From contig CALJJQ010000032.1 of NCBI GenBank assembly GCA_937973965.1, positions 1 through 43,317 on the forward strand: a stretch of 43,317 nucleotides of DNA, given 5' to 3'. Position numbers and translations under genes: made by a program. Below are positions 19,023-28,505 of the stretch, in pieces. The first letter of the stretch is position 1, and the number at the start of each line of letters is the position of its first letter. The notes beneath the pieces were generated by a model, which saw only the letters and a list, made by a program, of their open reading frames with translations, was not told where the DNA came from and did no database searches. The stretch is from an uncultured Calothrix sp. Its GTDB lineage: Bacteria; Cyanobacteriota; Cyanobacteriia; Cyanobacteriales; Nostocaceae.

Positions 19023-19079
19023 ATGAAAACCCTTCCCAGCCAAGCATTCGAGTCAATCTATCTGTGGCATAGAATTTAA
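19023..19079 (+). CDS. Possible 18-residue leader or small peptide
   Basis: ATG at 19023 with a perfect AAGGAG seven bases upstream opens MKTLPSQAFESIYLWHRI and ends in TAA at 19077-19079. The next small gene starts 51 bases downstream. The ribosome site is among the best in the window, which argues for translation, possibly as a leader peptide for the next gene. Its shortness makes chance quite possible. Confidence 0.35.
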   Translation: MKTLPSQAFESIYLWHRI

Positions 19080-19130
19080 TCTATATAAATGTTTAAGAAA
19101 AATATGGAGCTGAGGTTAAGGAAAGATTAT

Positions 19131-19373
19131 ATGATGGAAAGTCTACAATTACTCGTGTCATATTCACTACCCTTGGAAAGTTCAGGAAACATCAAAACAG
19201 GTGATAAAGTCGTCATAATCAGACCCGCATATGTCGCAGGAATGCGGGGAGAGGTTTGCGGTCAGGAAATTTTAGCCGACAACAAACCTAGTAGTCGTTG
19301 GTTAATTTTGGTAACGGAGATGAACCTAGTATTATCTTTGAAACCAAGTGAATTTCAAGTTATTCATGAATAA
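19131..19373 (+). CDS. Small hypothetical protein, beta-rich
   Basis: About 80 residues from the ATG at 19131, which has AAGGAAAG six to thirteen bases upstream; an in-frame ATG at 19089 would add 14 residues. The core GDKVVIIRPAYVAGMRGEV resembles a KOW/SH3-like beta-barrel strand pattern, followed by SSRWLILVTEMNLVLSLKPS. No family was assigned with confidence. It ends 10 bases before the convergent DCC-family pseudogene. Confidence 0.55.
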   Translation: MMESLQLLVSYSLPLESSGNIKTGDKVVIIRPAYVAGMRGEVCGQEILADNKPSSRWLILVTEMNLVLSLKPSEFQVIHE

Positions 19374-19383
19374 AAATCTATGT

Positions 19384-19788
19384 TTAAAGCTGACATCCCC
19401 CCTGGGGACAAAAATTAGAGAAGTAAGTTGTTTGCCTTTGACCAAATAATTGGTAGCGGTGGTCACGTACTTGGGCATAAATATGATCGCCGATATTTTT
19501 CATTCCAGGGAGACTACGGTAAGCATCAACAAATAACTTTCCTAGTGGTAGAATGCGGCCAATTTCTTCAGCTGCATCACTTCCTTGCCAACGTCTTTGA
19601 GTTTGTTTTGCATCAATTAATATCATCCCTAATTCACAATCTTCCGGTTGAATTTGCTATTGTACTAGGGTTTGGGTATCTTGCATGGGTACATAGGAAA
19701 ATTCTTTGCCAGCGTCAATTTGTTCTAGTAATTGCACCAGGGTGACACATAAATTGCAGTCACCATCGTAGATAATGTAATAGTTCAT
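19384..19788 (-). pseudogene. DCC-family (DUF393) thiol-disulfide oxidoreductase-like gene with in-frame TAG
   Basis: From ATG at 19786-19788 the frame reads MNYYIIYDGDCNLCVTLVQ, with the DGDCNLC motif (DxxCxxC) that defines the DCC/DUF393 family. After 43 codons it meets TAG at 19657-19659 (codon 44), and then continues in the same frame for 90 residues (QIQPEDCELGMILIDA to CPQGGCQL) with good family character. A single CAG-to-TAG change would explain the stop, and the residue before it is also Gln. The product should be a thioredoxin-fold-like protein of 134 residues. It may be a recent pseudogene, a readthrough gene, or a sequence error. The second half alone could start at ATG 19626. Confidence 0.75.
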
Positions 19789-20198
19789 ATTCTTGAAAAT
19801 TTGAGATTTGAGATTTTAAATTGAAAGGGAGTAGGGAGTGGGGAACAGGAAGTAGGGGAAAAGAGCTTTTACATTAAAGAAGGAATGCTCTACGCACCTT
19901 TTAGACTTTGGTATAAGGAAGGATTAAATATAGTATACTCCCTAACCCTAACAAATAGATTAAAACATCAAATATGATTTCTATACTTACTTTTTTGTAA
20001 CTATCTTACTTGCAAGTGCGTACTTTTAATTTTCTTGTGGGTTTTATAGAATAAAAACTTGTTAGATAAATCATAAATTTTGATTGATAATCGATAAAAA
20101 TATCAAATTCAAAAATTATTTAAACCACACCCAATTTCCCGGAAATAAATATTGCAATTACAGATTTTATCGCTAAATTTTTTTGACAGAGGTAAACT
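19789..20198. other. A+T-rich spacer upstream of the pirin gene
   Basis: Contains GGGAGTAGGGAGTGGGG-type heptamer repeats at 19826-19860 and then very A+T-rich sequence up to the pirin start. It probably holds divergent promoters for the DCC pseudogene and the pirin gene. No gene is seen. Confidence 0.45.
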
Positions 20199-20918
20199 AT
20201 GACCAAGACAACAACAGCAAACATGATTGTACGCGATCGCCATCATCGAGGTGTCACCCAAATTAGCTGGTTAGATAGTCACCACAGCTTTTCATTTGGT
20301 AACTATTATGACCCTGAACATATGGGGTTTCGCAGTCTCCGAGTCATTAATGATGACAAAGTTGCTCCAGGAGGAGGTTTTGCTACCCACGGTCACAAGG
20401 ATATGGAAATTTTCACCTATGTACTATCTGGTGCCATAGAACACAAAGATAGTTTAGGCACTGGCTCAGTGATACGTCCGGGAGAAGCCCAAATTATGAG
20501 TGCGGGAACGGGAATTATGCACAGTGAGTTTAATCATTCCCAAACCGAACCTGTACACTTTTTGCAAATTTGGATACTACCAGAAAGGAAAGGATTAACA
20601 CCCCGTTACGAACAAAAAGCTTTTCCCCTCAACGAAAGAGAAGGAAAATTACGCTTGATTGCAGCCAAGGATGGACGAGATGGGGCAGTAAAAATTTACC
20701 AAGACGTGGATTTGTACACATCTATTTTAGGTCAGGGTGATGTGGTGGAGTTTGATGTCAGTGCTAATCGCTATGGTTGGTTACAGGTTGCTCAGGGAAC
20801 AGTAAATGTGAATGGGATTGAATTGTATGGAGGTGATGGATTAGAAATTCGCGGTGCAGAACATTTAGAGATTAGTAGCCAAGATAGGGGAGAAATCTTG
20901 TTGTTTGATTTAGGTTAG
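20199..20918 (+). CDS. Pirin family protein (YhaK-like)
   Basis: 239-residue bicupin. The N-terminal metal-binding cupin shows HGHKDMEIFTYVLSGAIEHK and GTGIMHSEFNHS, with the His and Glu ligands expected for pirins; the C-terminal cupin is more divergent. Bacterial pirins include quercetin dioxygenase-like enzymes and redox-responsive regulators, and the specific role here is open. Start ATG 20199 has AGAGG upstream. A perfect terminator follows 46 bases after the stop, so the gene is probably a single unit. Confidence 0.9.
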   Translation: MTKTTTANMIVRDRHHRGVTQISWLDSHHSFSFGNYYDPEHMGFRSLRVINDDKVAPGGGFATHGHKDMEIFTYVLSGAIEHKDSLGTGSVIRPGEAQIMSAGTGIMHSEFNHSQTEPVHFLQIWILPERKGLTPRYEQKAFPLNEREGKLRLIAAKDGRDGAVKIYQDVDLYTSILGQGDVVEFDVSANRYGWLQVAQGTVNVNGIELYGGDGLEIRGAEHLEISSQDRGEILLFDLG

Positions 20919-20964
20919 GTTTCTCCAGTAATTTGAATTACTATTGAATTATTAGATTTTGACG

Positions 20965-20985
20965 GCCCACTGATGTGGGCTTTTT
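20965..20985 (+). terminator. Rho-independent terminator of the pirin gene
   Basis: GCCCAC-TGAT-GTGGGC stem-loop (20965-20980) followed directly by TTTTT. The stem is perfect and the loop is four bases. Confidence 0.9.
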
Positions 20986-21489
20986 GCTGGATATATGACT
21001 TAAAATTTCATGATTATCTAGGAAAGCAAGAAGGTGTTATATCCTTGACACTAATGGTTGCTACATATCAGGAGCTATAACCGTTGATTATTCTAGTTTT
21101 ATTTATTTCAAAGTCAAAGAGAATCGATATTAAAAAAACTGCTTTATACACACCTCTTTATAGAGAAAAACCCTTGAAGAGGAGGTAGAAAATAGGAAAA
21201 TTAATCTACAAGATGGCAGATTTTTTAGAGTTATGTTGTTTAGTGAACCTGAGGCTGATTCGTCAGGTATTTTAATCGTTAATTTTGCCATCATTTAGCT
21301 CCCTACATAGTTTATATTGCCTCCTAATTGCAACTTGTTCTGACTCCTCCTGTATTCTGTCTCCTGCTATATATTCATTCCCTGACAAAACAACTGTACC
21401 ACAAGCACCCTCACAACTTCCTCACATTTATTACCTATAAATATACTTGGATTCACAGGCAGCGAGAAAACCTCATTCAAGTAGGCATA
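20986..21489. other. Spacer upstream of pflA
   Basis: No separate gene is supported. The pflA frame stays open upstream to 21328, but the extra 54 residues (LLLYIHSLTKQLYHKHPHN) do not resemble an activase N-terminus. The pflA promoter should lie here; no FNR/NtcA-type box could be named with confidence. Confidence 0.45.
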
Positions 21490-22278
21490 ATGCAAAACAG
21501 AGCTATCCCCACCCTTGCTACAGACCACGACATCAGGTCAAAACCCACCACCTCTGGTTATATCCACTCCTTGGAAACCTGCGGTACAGTTGACGGTCCT
21601 GGTATCCGTTTTGTAATTTTTACAACAGGTTGCCCCCTCCGTTGCTTATACTGTAGCAACCCTGATTGTCGCTATTTAGAAAATGGTAAACAAGTGACTG
21701 TCGATGAAATAATTAGGGAAATACAAAAATATACTTCCTACATGCAAGCATCTGGTGGAGGTGTCACAATAAGTGGAGGTGAACCTTTATATCAACCAGA
21801 ATTCATCAGAGAAATCTTTCGGCAATGTCAGGAATTAGGAATACACACCGCATTAGATACTTCCGGATTTTGTCATTTAGAAATAGCTAAATCTGTCTTA
21901 AAATTTGTCGATTTAGTATTACTAGACATTAAATCCTTTGACCCAGCAACCTACACCAAAGTCACAGGTGTTGATATCGCACCAACTTTAACTTTAGCTC
22001 GATACCTTAGCGATATCAATAAACCGACTTGGATTCGCTTCGTTTTAGTTCCCGGTTTAACCGATGACCCAGAAAATATTGCCGGATTAGCGAAATTTGT
22101 CAGCACATTAAAGAATGTCGAACGAGTTGAAGTTTTACCCTTTCACAAAATGGGAGAATATAAATGGGAACAACTTGGTTATGAATATCAACTCCAAGAC
22201 ACTCCCCCACCAACCCCAGATGAAGTTGAACAAGCATTAACTATTTTCCGAAATCAGGGTGTTATGGCAATCTCCTAA
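21490..22278 (+). CDS. pflA: Pyruvate formate-lyase activating enzyme
   Basis: Radical SAM enzyme that installs the glycyl radical on pyruvate formate-lyase under anoxia. 262 residues from ATG 21490, with CPLRCLYC (Cys48, Cys52, Cys55) binding the [4Fe-4S] cluster, GTVDGPGIRFVIF typical of PflA, GGGVTISGGEPLYQPEF and HTALDTSGF. The upstream ORF extension to 21328 is not family-like, so this start was taken although its ribosome site is weak. The partner pflB is not in the window; adhE follows 278 bases downstream on the same strand. It could activate another glycyl-radical enzyme, but the sequence looks like genuine PflA. Confidence 0.9.
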   Translation: MQNRAIPTLATDHDIRSKPTTSGYIHSLETCGTVDGPGIRFVIFTTGCPLRCLYCSNPDCRYLENGKQVTVDEIIREIQKYTSYMQASGGGVTISGGEPLYQPEFIREIFRQCQELGIHTALDTSGFCHLEIAKSVLKFVDLVLLDIKSFDPATYTKVTGVDIAPTLTLARYLSDINKPTWIRFVLVPGLTDDPENIAGLAKFVSTLKNVERVEVLPFHKMGEYKWEQLGYEYQLQDTPPPTPDEVEQALTIFRNQGVMAIS

Positions 22279-22403
22279 TATTAACCATCGAACATCAAAG
22301 GGAGTAGGAAGAAAGGATAATTTTAGCACCCACCTACTTTGACCAATTATCAAAAATTAGGCAATAGATGGAATCTACAAAATCATTGCTACATCCAGAT
22401 TTT

Positions 22404-22521
22404 GTATACGTAGGCTATCACGTAGCTTACTTCCCGCGTAATGGGTATTACAGACGCGAAGCATTGCCGCAGGCTATTACGTAGCTTGCTTCCCGCGTAG
22501 CGGGTATTACGAATTACGAAT
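22404..22521. repeat. Palindromic repeats (REP-like), two units
   Basis: Two related units in tandem: TAGGCTATCACGTAGCTTAC with CCCGCGTAATGGGTATTAC, then AGGCTATTACGTAGCTTGC with CCCGCGTAGCGGGTATTAC and an AATTACGAATT end. The core CCCGC-TAC-GCGGG hairpin (read on the other strand) also occurs at 34936-35018 and 40960-41057. It fills much of the gap between pflA and adhE and ends 35 bases before the adhE start. Confidence 0.8.
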
Positions 22522-22556
22522 TCACAAAACTCTGCATATAAACCTTGAGGTACACC

Positions 22557-25247
22557 ATGCAAGTTACCAACATTCAAGAGTTAGAATTATTAATCGCCAA
22601 AGTCAAAACAGCACAAGAGGAATTCGCTACATATTCTCAAGAAACAGTTGATTTGATATTCAAACAAGCTGCACTAGCAGCCAATAATCACAGAATACCC
22701 TTAGCAAAATTAGCTGTCACCGAAACAGGTATGGGTATCGTTGAAGATAAAGTGATTAAAAACCACTTTGCTTCTGAATATATCTACAACAAATACAAAA
22801 GTGAAAAAACCTGCGGTTTAATTGAAGAAGATAAATCCTTCGGAATTCAAAAAATTGCCGAACCCGTAGGAATTATTGCGGGAATTGTCCCTGTCACCAA
22901 TCCCACATCGACTACCATTTTTAAAACCCTAATTACACTTAAAACCCGCAACGGAATTATCCTTTCTCCCCACCCTAAAGCCAAAAAATGTACAATTGAA
23001 GCCGCAAAAATTGTCCTTACAGCAGCAGTTGCAGCTGGTGCTCCCGCAGATATTGTTGGTTGGATTGATGAACCAACAGTAGAATTATCCCAAGCTTTAA
23101 TGCAGCATCCAGAGATTAAATTAATCTTAGCAACAGGTGGACCAGGAATGGTACGTGCTGCTTATTCTTCCGGTCATCCATCTTTAGGTGTCGGTGCAGG
23201 AAATACACCAGCAATTATTGATGTATCAGCCGATATTCCCACTGCGGTAAGTTCAATTTTATTAAGTAAAACCTTCGATAATGGGATGATTTGTGCTTCG
23301 GAACAATCAGTCATTGTTGTGGATGAAATTTATGATCAAGTGAAGCAGGAATTTATCCATCGTGGTGCATACTTTCTCAATGAAGAAGAAAAAAATCAAC
23401 TTGGTAATTTCATTCTCAAAGATGGTCGCTTAAATCCAGCCATTGTTGGACAGTCCGTAGAAAATATTGCCAAACTAGTAGGGATTAATTTAAAACATGA
23501 GATTTCCGAAGCCGGCATCGATACCTATTGTCCTTTACCAAGTAGTTATAAAACTCTGATTGCTGAGGTCGAAAAAATTGATAGCAGTGAACCATTTGCC
23601 TATGAGAAATTATCACCAATTTTAGCCATGTACAGAGCTAAAAACTTCCATGAAGCCGTAGAAAAAGCTGAAGCTTTAGTGGAATTTGGAGGTCCTGGAC
23701 ATACGGCTGTTTTGTATACAAATCCAGCAAATTTAGATGATATCGCCTATTTTGAGCATAAAATTAAAACCGGAAGGGTTCTGATTAATACCCCATCTTC
23801 CCAAGGAGCAATTGGGGATTTATATAACTTCAAATTAGACCCATCTTTAACTTTAGGTTGTGGAACTTGGGGGGGTAATACCATTTCCGGTAACGTTACA
23901 CCCCGTCACCTATTAAATATTAAAACAGTGTCCCAGCGTCGGGAAAATATGCTGTGGTTCCGTGTTCCTCCAAAAGTCTATTTTAAATATGGATGTTTAC
24001 CTGTGGCTTTAGGTGATTTAGCAGGTAAAAAACGGGCATTTATTGTCACCGATAAACCCCTATTTGACTTAGGAATTACTACGAAGGTGACTCAAGTTTT
24101 AGACCGAATGGGAATTAAATACGATATCTTCCATGATGTAGAACCTGACCCAACTTTAGGGAATGTTAACCAAGGTTTAGCACTCTTAAGAAGTTATCAA
24201 CCGGACGTAATTATTGCCATTGGTGGTGGTTCTCCGATGGATGCAGCAAAGGTAATGTGGTTGATGTATGAACATCCAGATGTGGAGTTTGCGGGTTTAG
24301 CCATGCGATTTATGGATATCCGCAAGCGTGTTTATGAATTACCTGAATTAGGAAAAAAAGCAATGTTAGTGGCAATTCCTACCACATCTGGTACGGGTTC
24401 GGAAGTCACACCATTTGCTGTTGTTACGGATGAAAAAGAGGGAGTGAAGTATCCTTTGGCAGATTATTCCTTGACACCAAATATGGCGATTATTGACCCA
24501 GAATTAGTGTTAGAAATGCCGAAAAAATTAACCGCCTATGGTGGAATCGATGCCCTAACTCACGCCTTAGAATCCTATGTTTCGGTAATGGCAACTGACT
24601 TTACTGATGGGTTAGCTTTGCAAGCAATTGATTTGTTATTTAAGTATTTACCGCGTGCCTATAAATATGGCGTAAAAGACCCAGAAGCACGGGAAAAAGT
24701 TCACTATGCAGCGACAATTGCGGGGATGGCATTTGCAAATGCTTTCTTGGGAGTTTGTCACTCCCTAGCCCATAAATTAGGTGCAACTTTTCACCTACCC
24801 CACGGGTTAGCAAATGCGCTGATGATTTCCCATGTAATTCGTTATAATGCCACTGATGTTCCCTTTAAACAAGCTATTTTTCCCCAGTACAAATATCCCA
24901 ATGCGAAACAGCGTTATGCAGAAATTGCTGACTTTCTCCGATTAGGTGGTAATAGTTTGGATGAAAAGGTAGAGAAATTAGTGGAAGCAGTGGAAAATTT
25001 GAAGGCACAAATTGATATTCCCTTGACCATTAAAGAAGCATTAGGAGGGGATGAGCAAGCTTTTTATAGTTGTTTGGAAGTAATGGCAGAACAAGCATTT
25101 GATGACCAATGTACTGGTGCAAATCCTCGCTATCCCTTAATTAATGATTTACGAGAATTATATGTACTAGCCTATGCTGGTTGTCGTACTGATGCAGCAC
25201 TTTTCTACAGCGATGAATCGGAAAATTTAATGTTGCAAACTGTGTAG
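22557..25247 (+). CDS. adhE: Bifunctional acetaldehyde-CoA / alcohol dehydrogenase
   Basis: Two-domain fermentative enzyme that reduces acetyl-CoA to acetaldehyde and then to ethanol, using two NADH. 896 residues from ATG 22557 (GAGG eight bases upstream; an in-frame TTG at 22545 is less likely). The N-terminal aldehyde dehydrogenase has Cys246 in NGMICASEQ, the same position as in E. coli AdhE. The C-terminal iron-dependent alcohol dehydrogenase starts near residue 455 and has GGGSPMDAAKVMW, TSGTGSEVTPFAVVTD and the iron-binding HALESYVS and CHSLAHKLGATFHLPHG. AdhE of this kind forms helical spirosomes. The neighbours pflA and the ADP-forming acetyl-CoA synthetase both concern acetyl-CoA, so a dark or anoxic fermentation role is the natural reading. 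Confidence 0.97.
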   Translation: MQVTNIQELELLIAKVKTAQEEFATYSQETVDLIFKQAALAANNHRIPLAKLAVTETGMGIVEDKVIKNHFASEYIYNKYKSEKTCGLIEEDKSFGIQKIAEPVGIIAGIVPVTNPTSTTIFKTLITLKTRNGIILSPHPKAKKCTIEAAKIVLTAAVAAGAPADIVGWIDEPTVELSQALMQHPEIKLILATGGPGMVRAAYSSGHPSLGVGAGNTPAIIDVSADIPTAVSSILLSKTFDNGMICASEQSVIVVDEIYDQVKQEFIHRGAYFLNEEEKNQLGNFILKDGRLNPAIVGQSVENIAKLVGINLKHEISEAGIDTYCPLPSSYKTLIAEVEKIDSSEPFAYEKLSPILAMYRAKNFHEAVEKAEALVEFGGPGHTAVLYTNPANLDDIAYFEHKIKTGRVLINTPSSQGAIGDLYNFKLDPSLTLGCGTWGGNTISGNVTPRHLLNIKTVSQRRENMLWFRVPPKVYFKYGCLPVALGDLAGKKRAFIVTDKPLFDLGITTKVTQVLDRMGIKYDIFHDVEPDPTLGNVNQGLALLRSYQPDVIIAIGGGSPMDAAKVMWLMYEHPDVEFAGLAMRFMDIRKRVYELPELGKKAMLVAIPTTSGTGSEVTPFAVVTDEKEGVKYPLADYSLTPNMAIIDPELVLEMPKKLTAYGGIDALTHALESYVSVMATDFTDGLALQAIDLLFKYLPRAYKYGVKDPEAREKVHYAATIAGMAFANAFLGVCHSLAHKLGATFHLPHGLANALMISHVIRYNATDVPFKQAIFPQYKYPNAKQRYAEIADFLRLGGNSLDEKVEKLVEAVENLKAQIDIPLTIKEALGGDEQAFYSCLEVMAEQAFDDQCTGANPRYPLINDLRELYVLAYAGCRTDAALFYSDESENLMLQTV

Positions 25248-25434
25248 ATTGAAGGGGAGACAGGAGACAGGATACAGGAGGGATTTCCTATACAGCAAAT
25301 GTGAGCGTAGAGTTAATTATAGATTTTGAAAACCGCAAACCCCCTTCAAAGTATGAGCTTCCCCATACTGCGTATCCACTCCTCCCTTGAATTTGCAGAA
25401 AATGAGGATTTATCAGGTATGGCGATCGCACTAG

Positions 25435-25468
25435 GAGGGGTTACTACATCATATATGATGTAACCCTC
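25435..25468. promoter_or_regulatory. Palindrome between adhE and the acetyl-CoA synthetase gene
   Basis: Arms GAGGG(G)TTA and TAACCCTC flank a 16-base perfect palindrome ACATCATATATGATGT. It begins 188 bases after the adhE stop and ends 71 bases before the next start. No T-tract follows, so an operator, an attenuator or an RNA stability hairpin are all possible. It was not seen elsewhere in the window. Confidence 0.45.
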
Positions 25469-25538
25469 ACAAAACAGATGAAAGTAGTTTTACCCACCCC
25501 TCTACTCCCCATTCCCTATTTACAAGCAAGGATGATAT

Positions 25539-28313
25539 ATGCAAACGTCGATCAAAATAGCTTCAGACCGTGCTTATGATATTCTCCGTTCCGAACATCA
25601 TCCTCTGGATGTGATTTTTGCACCCAAAAATGTCGCTGTTATCGGTGCAACGGAAAAACCAGGTAGTGTGGGACGAACTCTGCTGTGGAACCTCATTAGT
25701 CATCCCTTTGGAGGAACGGTTTTTCCCGTTAATCCTAAACGTAACAGTGTCATGGGTATCAAAACCTACCCCACAATTGCTGATGTTCCTGATGTCGTGG
25801 ATTTGGCAATAATTGCCACCCCGGCGGCGACTGTTCCTGGTATAATTGCTGAGTGCGTGAATGCAGGGGTCAAAGGCGCGATCGCAATTTCCGCAGGATT
25901 TCGGGAAACTGGAAATGCAGGGATGAAGTTGGAACAGCGCATTCTCCAGGAACTTCGTCGCGGTGACATGCGCTTAATCGGTCCGAATTGTTTGGGTGTG
26001 ATTAATCCTCACCTGGGTTTAAATGCTAGTTTTGCTAGTAGTATGCCTTCACCGGGGAAGGTGGGTTTTATTAGTCAAAGTGGTGCTTTGTGTACAGCAA
26101 TTTTGGATTGGAGTTTCCGGGAAAATGTCGGCTTCAGTGCTTTCATTTCCATCGGTTCCATGTTGGATGTAGATTGGGGAGATTTAATTTATTACTTAGG
26201 TGATGATCCTCACACTGAAAGTATTGTTATTTACATGGAGTCTGTCGATAATGCCCGTTCCTTCCTATCCGCAGCGCGGGAAGTTGCTTTAACCAAGCCA
26301 ATTATTGTGATTAAAGCTGGACGGACTGCTGCTGCTGCTGCTGCTGCAACTTCCCATACGGGTGCTTTGACGGGTAGCGATGCGGTCTTTGATACAGCTT
26401 TTCGACGTTGTGGAGTATTGCGGGTTGAACGAATTTCCGAATTGTTTGATATGGCTGAGGTGCTAGCCAAACAACCCAGACCTAAAGGTAAACGGATGAC
26501 AATTATTACCAATGCTGGGGGACCAGGTGTACTTGCGACGGATGCGTTAATTGCAGGGGGAGGAGAGTTAGCAGATTTATCAGGGAAAACACGGGAGAGA
26601 TTAAATCAAGTGTTACCCATGACTGGGAATCATAATAATCCGATTGACTTATTGGGAGATGCGGAACCAGAGCGTTATCAAAAAGCTTTGGAAATTATTA
26701 GTCAGGATGAAAATACGGATGCGATTCTGGTAATTTTGACACCTCAAGCCATGACAAATCCGACGGAAACCGCCAAACTGTTAGCACCCTATGGCAAAAT
26801 TGGTAAACCAGTTTTAGCAAGTTGGATGGGTGATGCAGATATCGCAGCTGGAGCAGAAATTCTCAATCAAGCTTCCATTCCCACTTTTCCCTATCCCGAT
26901 ACTGCTGCACGTATTTTTAATTATATGTGGCGTTATAGTTATAATTTGCGCAGTTTGTATGAAACGCCAACTTTAGCAAGTTCTAGTGTGGATTTTTCCA
27001 ACTGTAAGCAGGTGGAGAATATTATTCAAAGCATACGGGAATCGGGAAGGTATTTGCTAACAGAAACTGAATCCAAACAAATATTAGCAGCCTATGGAAT
27101 TCCCACCGTAGAAACCTATTTAGCTACCAGTGTAGAAGAGGCTATTCAACAAGCAGAAAAAATTGGCTATCCGGTAGTATTAAAGGTGTATTCCCCAACA
27201 ATTACCCATAAAACAGATGTGGGGGGTGTACACCTTAATTTATATTGTGCAGAGGCAGTAAAAGAGGCATATAACGCAATTCACACATCGGTGACGACAA
27301 AAGTAGGAGCAAGTAATTTTGCTGGGGTGACAGTGCAACCGATGGTAGAGTTGAAAAACGGCTACGAACTAATTTTAGGTAGTAGTATTGATGCTCAATT
27401 TGGACCAGTCATACTATTTGGAACTGGAGGAGAATTAGTAGAAGTATTTGCAGATAGAGCCTTGGGACTACCGCCCTTAAATACGACCTTAGCAAGGCGG
27501 ATGATGGAACAAACTCGCATTTATCAAGCTTTAAAAGGAGTCAGAGGTAGAAGAGAAATTGCCTTATCACAATTAGAACAAATTTTGGTGCGTTTTAGTC
27601 AATTAGTGGTAGAACAACCAGCAATTAAGGAAATAGATATTAATCCCCTGTTGGTGAAACCAGGTCATGAAAATTCCCTAATTGCCCTAGATGCGAGAAT
27701 TATTTTACATGACCTAGATACCAAGCCAGAAGACATACCCAAACCAGCCATTCTTCCCTATCCTATTCAATATGTTTCCCCCTGGAAAATGAAGAATGGG
27801 ATGGAAGTGATAATTCGACCAATTCGTCCCGAAGATGAACCTTTAATCATTCAATTTCATCATAAATTATCCCAGGAAAGTGTTTATTTTCGTTATTTCC
27901 ATATTATTAAACTAAGTCAAAGAATTGCCCACGAAAGATTAACCAGATTATGCTTTATCGATTATGATCGGGAAATGGCCCTAGTCGCAGATTATCGCAA
28001 TCCCGAAACAGGACAACAGGAAATTTTAGCAGTGGGTAGATTGAGTAAACTACATGGTAAAAATCAAGGAGAATTTGCCTTAATTGTCGCTGATTCCTAT
28101 CAATGTCAGGGATTAGGAAGTGAAATATTAAAACGTCTATTACAAATAGGAGAAAACGAGAACCTCACAGAAATAAATGCCGAAATTTTATTAGAAAATC
28201 ACGCCATGCAAAGAGTATGTGAAAAACTAGGATTTACCATCCAACGTACCACTGACCCAAGTGTTGTCAAAGCGACGATACCTCTGCAAAATCGTTACGC
28301 AATCCCAAGATAA
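25539..28313 (+). CDS. ADP-forming acetate-CoA ligase fused to a GNAT acetyltransferase
   Basis: 924 residues: CoA-binding domain (1-145, [20 protein letters not shown]), succinyl-CoA-synthetase-like domains (150-460, [23 protein letters not shown]), ATP-grasp domain (510-735, [30 protein letters not shown]), and a GNAT domain (748-924, with QCQGLGSE as acetyl-CoA site). The architecture matches both energy-conserving acetyl-CoA synthetases, which make acetate and ATP from acetyl-CoA, ADP and Pi, and the protein acetyltransferase PatZ/Pat. His273 in [10 protein letters not shown] aligns with the phospho-His that carries phosphate in the ligases, and from memory PatZ has lost it. I therefore favour an active ligase with possible added acetyltransferase function. 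ATG 25539 follows AAGGATG. It lies between adhE and pfk on the same strand. Confidence 0.88.
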   Translation: MQTSIKIASDRAYDILRSEHHPLDVIFAPKNVAVIGATEKPGSVGRTLLWNLISHPFGGTVFPVNPKRNSVMGIKTYPTIADVPDVVDLAIIATPAATVPGIIAECVNAGVKGAIAISAGFRETGNAGMKLEQRILQELRRGDMRLIGPNCLGVINPHLGLNASFASSMPSPGKVGFISQSGALCTAILDWSFRENVGFSAFISIGSMLDVDWGDLIYYLGDDPHTESIVIYMESVDNARSFLSAAREVALTKPIIVIKAGRTAAAAAAATSHTGALTGSDAVFDTAFRRCGVLRVERISELFDMAEVLAKQPRPKGKRMTIITNAGGPGVLATDALIAGGGELADLSGKTRERLNQVLPMTGNHNNPIDLLGDAEPERYQKALEIISQDENTDAILVILTPQAMTNPTETAKLLAPYGKIGKPVLASWMGDADIAAGAEILNQASIPTFPYPDTAARIFNYMWRYSYNLRSLYETPTLASSSVDFSNCKQVENIIQSIRESGRYLLTETESKQILAAYGIPTVETYLATSVEEAIQQAEKIGYPVVLKVYSPTITHKTDVGGVHLNLYCAEAVKEAYNAIHTSVTTKVGASNFAGVTVQPMVELKNGYELILGSSIDAQFGPVILFGTGGELVEVFADRALGLPPLNTTLARRMMEQTRIYQALKGVRGRREIALSQLEQILVRFSQLVVEQPAIKEIDINPLLVKPGHENSLIALDARIILHDLDTKPEDIPKPAILPYPIQYVSPWKMKNGMEVIIRPIRPEDEPLIIQFHHKLSQESVYFRYFHIIKLSQRIAHERLTRLCFIDYDREMALVADYRNPETGQQEILAVGRLSKLHGKNQGEFALIVADSYQCQGLGSEILKRLLQIGENENLTEINAEILLENHAMQRVCEKLGFTIQRTTDPSVVKATIPLQNRYAIPR

Positions 28314-28505
28314 TCAGGTGGGTAGAAAATTGTGTAATCATCACTTGTTCGTAGTAGCACTTTAGCACTAGGTCTGCTTCCTGCAACATATTCCCACATA
28401 TCAAGATATCCTCGTGAAAATGATTATTTTTTGTCGTAGCGAGAGCGCTGCGTCTGTAGGGCTAAAGCGCTACTACAAGCTAAATAGAGTTAGGTATAAT
28501 ATAAT

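Noticed and set aside
20986-21489. Longer pflA start at 21328
   Set aside because: The added 54 residues do not match activase N-termini, and ATG 21490 gives the usual length.
22389-22577. 62-codon minus-strand frame in the pflA-adhE gap
   Set aside because: It is built from palindromic repeats and runs antisense into the adhE start.
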